11,601 nt of DNA. It comes from Chloroflexota bacterium (GTDB lineage: Bacteria; Chloroflexota; Anaerolineae; B4-G1). A program made the translations under genes and the position numbers. A model generated the notes under the pieces. That model was not told where the DNA came from. It worked only from the letters and a program-made list of their open reading frames with translations, and made no database searches. Location: positions 1 to 11,601 of the forward strand of contig DSAR01000307.1 in NCBI GenBank assembly GCA_011046405.1. The letters run 5' to 3'. Of this stretch, positions 8,041 through 11,601 are shown in pieces. Numbering within the stretch: the first letter of the stretch is position 1; the number at the start of each line of letters is the position of its first letter.

Positions 8041-8153
8041 CTGCTCAGGTGCGACGCACTTTTGCCCCACCATCCGATTGATCAGTGGACAACAGCGGTG
8101 GATAAATCGTCAAATTCGCGCGAACAAGTGCGTCGCACCTTGTGCCTGAGCAG
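8041..8153. repeat. 113-bp inverted repeat with GTGCG(A/T)CGCAC arms
   Basis: The left arm is CTGCTCAGG followed directly by TGCGACGCACTT (8041-8061). The right arm, read on the minus strand, is CTGCTCAGG, seven extra bases CACAAGG, then TGCGACGCACTT (8153-8126). The arms enclose about 64 bp of unrelated sequence. Each arm is itself a near-palindrome (GTGCG and CGCAC around one base). There is no T-run, so it is not a simple terminator; a small non-autonomous element or a foldable intergenic element fits better. Confidence 0.75.
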
Positions 8154-8258
8154 TTACGGTTTTTGTGCAAGAATTTTGCATACGGGGTGCTACTTATAGG
8201 TTCTGGCTCGGAAGCGCAGCGGCTTCGTCCGGGATAGGGGAGAGAGGGAGAGAGAAGA

Positions 8259-8999
8259 ATGACCATTGGTGAGGAGGCTTCAGTGAACAGCGGCGCTCGT
8301 GTGAGCCGGGTCGAGCGGCCCCGGCGCGCGGCCCGATCCACCTACGACCGCTTGAGCGGGTATTACGACCTCCTGTCCGGCCCCTGGGAGAAACCCTTCC
8401 GGGACGCTGGCCTGCAAAAGCTGGACGTCCGGGATGACGAGCGCGTCCTCGAGATCGGGTTCGGGACGGGGCAGGCGTTGCTCGAGCTGGCCCGCGCCGT
8501 CGGTTTCCGGGGCCAGGTCTGGGGCGTCGATCTATCGTGCGGCATGGCCGAGGTCGCCGGGGCGCGGGTGCGCGAGGCTGGCCTTTCGCGGCGCGTGGCC
8601 CTCGCCCGCGGGGACGCGGTGCGCCTGCCGCTCCGGGACGGTGCGTTCGACGCCGTGTTCATAGCCTTTACCCTGGAGCTTTTTGACACGCCGTACATCC
8701 CGGACGTGTTGCGCGAGTGCCGGCGCGTGCTGCGCGAGGACGGGCGGATGTGCGTCGTGTCGCTGGCCAAGCGCGAGGAGCCGGGGCTGGTGGCGCGGAT
8801 CTACACGTGGGCCCACGAACAGTTCCCCGCTGTCCTGGACTGCCGGCCGATCTACGTCGGGGACGCCCTGGATGAGGCTGGCTTGCGCGTCGTCGACGTG
8901 GAGCAGGGGACAATGGCCGGGTTGGGTGTCGACGTAGTGCTGGCCTACCAACCGGCCCGGGCCGAAACGCACCCACGGCGTCTTGTGGGTTCTTTTTGA
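8259..8999 (+). CDS. Class I SAM-dependent methyltransferase (UbiE/MenG-like)
   Basis: A 246-residue cytosolic protein with a Rossmann-fold methyltransferase core. Numbered from ATG 8259: motif I VLEIGFGTGQ at 63-72, the acidic residue after strand 2 in GVDLS (D91), GDAVRLPL at 118-125, DAVFIAFTLELFD around 131-143, and the RRVLREDGRMCVVSL element at 155-169. The N-terminal YDRLSGYYDLLSGPWEKPFRDAGL resembles ubiquinone/menaquinone-type and related small-molecule C- or O-methyltransferases; the substrate cannot be read from the sequence. A GTG at 8283 preceded by GAGGAGG may be the true start, which would remove eight residues not needed by the fold. The last 10 or so residues (ETHPRRLVGSF) are encoded by a terminator-like hairpin and are probably not part of the domain. 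The gene stands alone, flanked by repeats and a gap remnant. Confidence 0.85.
   Translation: MTIGEEASVNSGARVSRVERPRRAARSTYDRLSGYYDLLSGPWEKPFRDAGLQKLDVRDDERVLEIGFGTGQALLELARAVGFRGQVWGVDLSCGMAEVAGARVREAGLSRRVALARGDAVRLPLRDGAFDAVFIAFTLELFDTPYIPDVLRECRRVLREDGRMCVVSLAKREEPGLVARIYTWAHEQFPAVLDCRPIYVGDALDEAGLRVVDVEQGTMAGLGVDVVLAYQPARAETHPRRLVGSF
8271..8277 (+). promoter_or_regulatory. Strong Shine-Dalgarno suggesting GTG start at 8283
   Basis: GAGGAGG lies five nt before the in-frame GTG at 8283, better than the purine run (gagagaaga) before ATG 8259. Both starts are plausible; the downstream one has the more canonical site. Confidence 0.5.
8971..8997 (+). terminator. Intrinsic terminator overlapping the methyltransferase 3' end
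   Basis: ACCCAC (8971-8976) pairs with GTGGGT (8985-8990) around an eight-base loop and is followed by TCTTTTT. The T-tract runs into the stop codon at 8997-8999, so the hairpin lies inside the last codons of the gene. Confidence 0.55.
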
Positions 9000-9017
9000 T
9001 GATTTGATGATCACGTT

Positions 9018-9170
9018 GACGATCACGTCTCCCTCGTCGACCTGGCGATGACGCGTGTGGTGAAAAGCGACCCGGTCAAGGTGATGAGCTGGTAGGACAA
9101 CGAGTGGGGCTTTACCGCTCAGATGGCCCGCGAGGCGGACAAACTGGCTAAGGCGGCTGGACTGGCTTGA
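9018..9170 (+). pseudogene. gap: Remnant of glyceraldehyde-3-phosphate dehydrogenase C-terminus
   Basis: In frame from 9018 to the TGA at 9168-9170, the translation reads DDHVSLVDLAMTRVVKSDP, then VKVMSW, a TAG stop at 9093-9095, then DNEWGFTAQMAREADKL and AKAAGLA. The string VKVxSWYDNEWG is the hallmark near the C-terminus of type I GAPDH. The TAG stands exactly where the invariant tyrosine of WYDNEWG should be, a single-base change from TAC or TAT. The catalytic cysteine, NAD-binding domain and all upstream sequence are absent, so only about 50 of roughly 335 codons remain. It is preceded by the methyltransferase terminator and no start or SD is seen. It marks an old deletion or rearrangement junction rather than a working enzyme. 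Confidence 0.85.
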
Positions 9171-9189
9171 TGCGGGGTGCGGTGAATTT

Positions 9190-9218
9190 TTGCCCTTCGT
9201 CTACAGGTATGCTATACT
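9190..9218 (+). promoter_or_regulatory. Candidate promoter upstream of the Asp-rich protein gene
   Basis: TTGCCC (9190-9195) and TATACT (9213-9218) are 17 nt apart, with TG two bases upstream of the -10 region (TATGCTATACT). It is the only good promoter I see before the gene at 9531, and would give a leader of about 300 nt running through the repeats at 9260-9287 and 9356-9493. Confidence 0.5.
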
Positions 9219-9259
9219 GGACTTGCACAGCGACAGGGAGGCCTTCTTTTCTACTTTTT

Positions 9260-9287
9260 CCAACCTTCAACCCCCAACCTTCAACCC
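9260..9287 (+). repeat. 14-bp tandem duplication
   Basis: CCAACCTTCAACCC occurs twice, back to back and without mismatch, in the AT-richer non-coding stretch between the gap remnant and the second ATTCGTG repeat. It is a simple slippage-type repeat with no evident function. Confidence 0.8.
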
Positions 9288-9355
9288 TCGCCTCCAGAAA
9301 AGATTCGCGCCCTTTGTCCATTCGTGGTATTCGTGCTATCCGTTGTTTTACTACC

Positions 9356-9493
9356 CGACATTCGTGGCCAAGAACGTGATTTTCCATCACGAATCACACG
9401 AATGCTCAAATTTCACGAATGTTTTTTCACAATTCGAGCCAAAATTCGTGTCATTTGTCTATTCGTGCCATTCGTGATCCGGAGATATCGGGT
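9356..9493 (+). repeat. ATTCGTG-rich intergenic repeat, copy 2
   Basis: This is the partner of the 7856-7984 repeat in opposite orientation, 9 nt longer because of an extra aaatttcacg-like block. Further ATTCGTG heptamers just upstream (9319-9335) are not clearly part of the shared unit. The intergenic stretch 9171-9530 holds no gene: it contains the promoter at 9190-9218, the 14-bp duplication, this repeat and the SD site of the next gene. Confidence 0.8.
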
Positions 9494-9514
9494 AATGAAT
9501 CCGTTGTTTCACAA

Positions 9515-9524
9515 AAAGAGGAGG
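9515..9524 (+). promoter_or_regulatory. Shine-Dalgarno deciding between two adjacent ATGs
   Basis: AAAGAGGAGG ends three nt before ATG 9528 and six nt before ATG 9531. The spacing favours the second ATG, which gives MKTRRLVAPWGL, a standard signal-peptide start. Confidence 0.7.
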
Positions 9525-9530
9525 TTTATG

Positions 9531-11601
9531 ATGAAGACGAGAAGGTTAGTTGCACCCTGGGGATTGGCCCTGGCGATGTTGGGCTTGTTGTTGATCGGCC
9601 TCGCCTGGACCACCCCCACCAGCGCCGATTCGGCCGGCCCTCCGGACGGGACGGATCTGCTGGCCCGTTGGATGCCGGCCGTCGATAACAAAGCGGCGGC
9701 GGCGGGGAAGGCAGTCCGTAAGGAGACCGCCGCCGCTACGGTCGCGGCGTTGACCGATCGCATCGTCATCGACGGCGTCTTCGGCGGCGACCTGATCGAC
9801 GGCGACGGCACGGCTACGCCAGGCGTGGGCAGTGCTGCCCCTTTCACGTTTATCGAACAGAAGCTGTTCGACGCCGCCGACATGGTCTATTATGAGGACC
9901 TGGACGGCAACGGTGCGGCCGGCGCGGGCGACGCCTACTGGATCGACGATGGAGATGGGATATTCAGTTCCACCCTCGACGCGGTCATCGTCGGCTCGCC
10001 CACCGAGGGTGTCGCCGGCACGTTGGTGGATGGCCTGGCGGGCGAGACCGCCATTGCCTACAACGACGCCGAGATCGCCGACAACAACCGTTACGACGAC
10101 GGCGAGGACATCTACCTGGTCGATAGCCACGCCGAGTTTATGGGCGCAATGCAGCGCATCGTCTACGATCCGTTCCGCCCGGGCGAGGTCCTGGCCCACA
10201 TCTACGTCGCCAACACCACCAATACGGTCTATATGCACAACGACTTCATCGTGGACGCCGCCTCGATCTGGATTGACGATGGTATCACCAACGGCGTGGC
10301 GGGTGTGCAGACGGCCATTGGGTTCCAGCCCTTCACCAATACCATCAGCAGCACGCTCCACGTGCAGCTCTTCGGGCGGTGGTTCACGACCGATGACGAC
10401 GTCTATTGGAAATCGACCGGTCCTTACACCGACACCTGGGCGACGGGCGATTCTCTCTGGCTCGACGGCGACGACGACGGGGTCTACAGCTCGTCCGTCG
10501 ACTCGCTGCTCGTCAGCACCGGGGTGCTCGCCGATGGCGACGAGGGCCGCGAGCTCAACAGCGACGGGCCGGCGCCTACCTACAACTTCGTCTACGACGA
10601 CGTGAACGGTAACGAGCAATGGGACGTGGGCGAGCCCATCGGCACCCGCGACGGCGACGAGATCTACGATTGGAACTATTTCGACGATCGCTGGTCCTGG
10701 CTGGTGGACGGTGACGGCACCGCCAGCATCACGCGCGGCGTCGAGAGCGAGGTGCACGTCGACGGCAATACCTGGTTCCAGGCCAGCGACGCGGTCTACC
10801 ACTGGGACGCCGACGGGAACGGCGACTGGAACGAGGGGGATGGGCTGTGGATCGACGATGGCGATGGCGTCTTCAGCGACGTGGTGGACGGCATCCTCGT
10901 GCGCGGGACGATGCCCAATGGTGTTCGTGGGAAGCTGCTCCAGGTGCAACTCGTGGACGGCGACGGCACGGATACCGAGGGGCCGGGCGACGAGAATGTG
11001 GCCCGCTATGGCCAGACCCCTTTCGCGCGTTCCGACAACGTCCTGTGGTACGACGTCGAGGACGATGACAACTGGTTCTGGAGCGACGGCGATGGCCTGT
11101 GGATCGACCGCGACGGCAACAGCGTCTTCGATGACGGCGTGGACGACGTGCTGGTGCGAGGCAGTATGACCGGCGGTGAGATCGGCCAACGCCTCTCGGC
11201 CAGCGCCCATCACTTCGGTTACGACGACGGCGAGGTGGCCCTCAACGGCCGTTACGATCCCGGCGAGGACATCTACGCTGCCAATACCTACCTGGCCTAC
11301 GACGATTTCGAGATCGACTTCAACGGCCGTTACGACGACGGCGAGGACATCTACGACCGGGACTACATCGAGATCTGGGTCTACGCCGAGGGGGACGCCG
11401 CCCAGGTGCCCACCGATATGTACCATCCAGACCTGGAACCGCACCTGCGCGACGTCGGGTTCCGCGTGCACGTCAACGGCATTCGCGTGGACAGCGCCGG
11501 CGACGATTACGACGCGCCGACCGGCTTCCGGGCCGCCGCCGGGTGGGGGCGCTCGCGAGGCGCGCCGGCAGCTGGCGTGCCCCCGGGGGGTACAATCGGC
11601 A
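9531..11601 (+). CDS. Secreted Asp/Gly-rich repeat protein, 3' end outside window
   Basis: The frame is open from 9531 to the last base (690 codons, partial). A signal peptide (MKTRRLVAPWGLALAMLGLLLIGLAWTTPTSA, likely cleaved near residue 32) leads into a very acidic exported protein. I do not recognise a named family. Two repeat types alternate. Type A occurs four times, starting near residues 119, 291, 422 and 504: a V-x-Y/W opening, D-x-D-x-N, W-x-x-GD-x-LWIDDGDGVFS, VD-x-ILV-x-G and a G-x-x-L end, often preceded by VDGDGT. Type B is a 19-residue block present three times, plus one diverged copy. The DxDxNG and DGDG loops resemble EF-hand/dockerin-type calcium sites, so calcium-dependent folding outside the cell is inferred. 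There are no catalytic motifs or cysteine-rich regions. The last 20 or so codons become Gly/Pro/Arg-rich (GWGRSRGAPAAGVPPGG), either a linker or a sequence error at the edge. Confidence 0.85.
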   Translation, partial: MKTRRLVAPWGLALAMLGLLLIGLAWTTPTSADSAGPPDGTDLLARWMPAVDNKAAAAGKAVRKETAAATVAALTDRIVIDGVFGGDLIDGDGTATPGVGSAAPFTFIEQKLFDAADMVYYEDLDGNGAAGAGDAYWIDDGDGIFSSTLDAVIVGSPTEGVAGTLVDGLAGETAIAYNDAEIADNNRYDDGEDIYLVDSHAEFMGAMQRIVYDPFRPGEVLAHIYVANTTNTVYMHNDFIVDAASIWIDDGITNGVAGVQTAIGFQPFTNTISSTLHVQLFGRWFTTDDDVYWKSTGPYTDTWATGDSLWLDGDDDGVYSSSVDSLLVSTGVLADGDEGRELNSDGPAPTYNFVYDDVNGNEQWDVGEPIGTRDGDEIYDWNYFDDRWSWLVDGDGTASITRGVESEVHVDGNTWFQASDAVYHWDADGNGDWNEGDGLWIDDGDGVFSDVVDGILVRGTMPNGVRGKLLQVQLVDGDGTDTEGPGDENVARYGQTPFARSDNVLWYDVEDDDNWFWSDGDGLWIDRDGNSVFDDGVDDVLVRGSMTGGEIGQRLSASAHHFGYDDGEVALNGRYDPGEDIYAANTYLAYDDFEIDFNGRYDDGEDIYDRDYIEIWVYAEGDAAQVPTDMYHPDLEPHLRDVGFRVHVNGIRVDSAGDDYDAPTGFRAAAGWGRSRGAPAAGVPPGGTIG
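9879..11198 (+). repeat. Four type A repeats (LWIDDGDGVFS units)
   Basis: Approximate units are 9879-10035, 10395-10556, 10785-10940 and 11022-11198. Shared positions are YWIDDGDGIFS, LWLDGDDDGVYS, LWIDDGDGVFS and LWIDRDGNSVF, each followed by VD and a hydrophobic strand ending LVxG (units 3 and 4: LVRGTM, LVRGSM). Units 1 and 2 are more diverged and unit 2 lacks the DxDxN loop (KSTGPY instead). Confidence 0.8.
10059..11354 (+). repeat. Type B repeats (19-residue RYDDGEDIY blocks)
   Basis: Exact 19-codon blocks lie at 10059-10115, 11220-11276 and 11298-11354, with pattern Y-(N/D)-D-x-E-(I/V)-x-x-N-(N/G)-R-Y-D-(D/P)-G-E-D-I-Y. A diverged copy is at 10590-10640 (VYDDVNGNEQWDVGEPI). B blocks fall between or after the A units, giving the order A-B-A-B'-A-A-B-B within the window. 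Confidence 0.8.

Noticed and set aside
7853..8149. 98-codon frame directly after a promoter-like sequence, possibly a leaderless gene
   Set aside because: It is made entirely of the ATTCGTG repeat and the 8041-8153 inverted repeat, has no protein-like composition and would be disrupted in the second repeat copy.
9167..9477. Short overlapping frames of 70-95 codons
   Set aside because: They read through promoter-like DNA, the CCTTCAACC duplication and ATTCGTG repeats; no SD and no recognisable domain.
9300..9500. CRISPR-like array of ATTCGTG words
   Set aside because: The words are only 7 bp, occur in both orientations with irregular spacing, and no Cas gene is present.
9546..11471. 641-codon open frame on the minus strand
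   Set aside because: It is antisense to the signal-peptide-led Asp-rich gene. GAC/GAT-rich codons read backwards as Val/Ile, giving a low-complexity VAVDVD-type protein with no SD or signal.
11540..11601. Possible frameshift or gene end at the right edge of the Asp-rich gene
   Set aside because: The composition shifts to Gly/Pro/Arg, but the frame is still open and too little sequence remains to tell a linker from an error.

Overview
The window looks like a piece of a GC-rich bacterial chromosome, most likely Chloroflexota (Anaerolineae/Caldilineae type). This is inferred from three things. The secreted proteins match that phylum in style: an FG-GAP protein with a characteristic N-terminal domain, and a beta-helix protein ending in the tail FIYLPLVIRN. 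The intergenic DNA is AT-richer and carries ATTCGTG-type repeats. The promoters are sigma70-like. No ribosomal or other marker gene is present, so the assignment is tentative.

Left part (1-4353): a perfect hairpin opens the window. It is followed by a small three-helix membrane protein (92-436, DUF1475-like), which converges on a long minus-strand gene (4353-491). That gene encodes a signal peptide, an N-terminal beta-rich domain, 14 FG-GAP (integrin-alpha-like, calcium-binding) repeats and a C-terminal Fn3-like region. It is split by an apparent one-base deletion near 3511-3522.

Middle (4388-7786): two more minus-strand genes for exported proteins, a 719-residue right-handed beta-helix protein and a family 18 glycosyl hydrolase-like protein. 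Each has a convincing promoter. The hydrolase promoter places transcription start almost at its ATG, so its mRNA is probably leaderless. The beta-helix and FG-GAP genes are 34 nt apart and likely co-transcribed.

Right-centre (7786-9530): a patchwork of intergenic repeats around one plus-strand SAM-dependent methyltransferase gene (8259-8999). Two copies of a roughly 130-bp ATTCGTG-rich repeat lie in inverted orientation (7856-7984 and 9356-9493). Between them, besides the methyltransferase, sit a 113-bp inverted repeat and a decayed 3' end of a glyceraldehyde-3-phosphate dehydrogenase gene.

Right end (9531-11601, running off the window): a secreted, extremely Asp/Gly-rich protein built from two interleaved repeat types that I do not recognise as a named family. 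It is the most novel coding element here.

Taken together, four of the six genes encode exported or cell-surface proteins with repeat architectures, three of them likely calcium-binding or beta-solenoid. This suggests surface attachment or polymer interaction, but no dedicated pathway can be read from the window. I found no tRNA, rRNA, CRISPR array or transposase.
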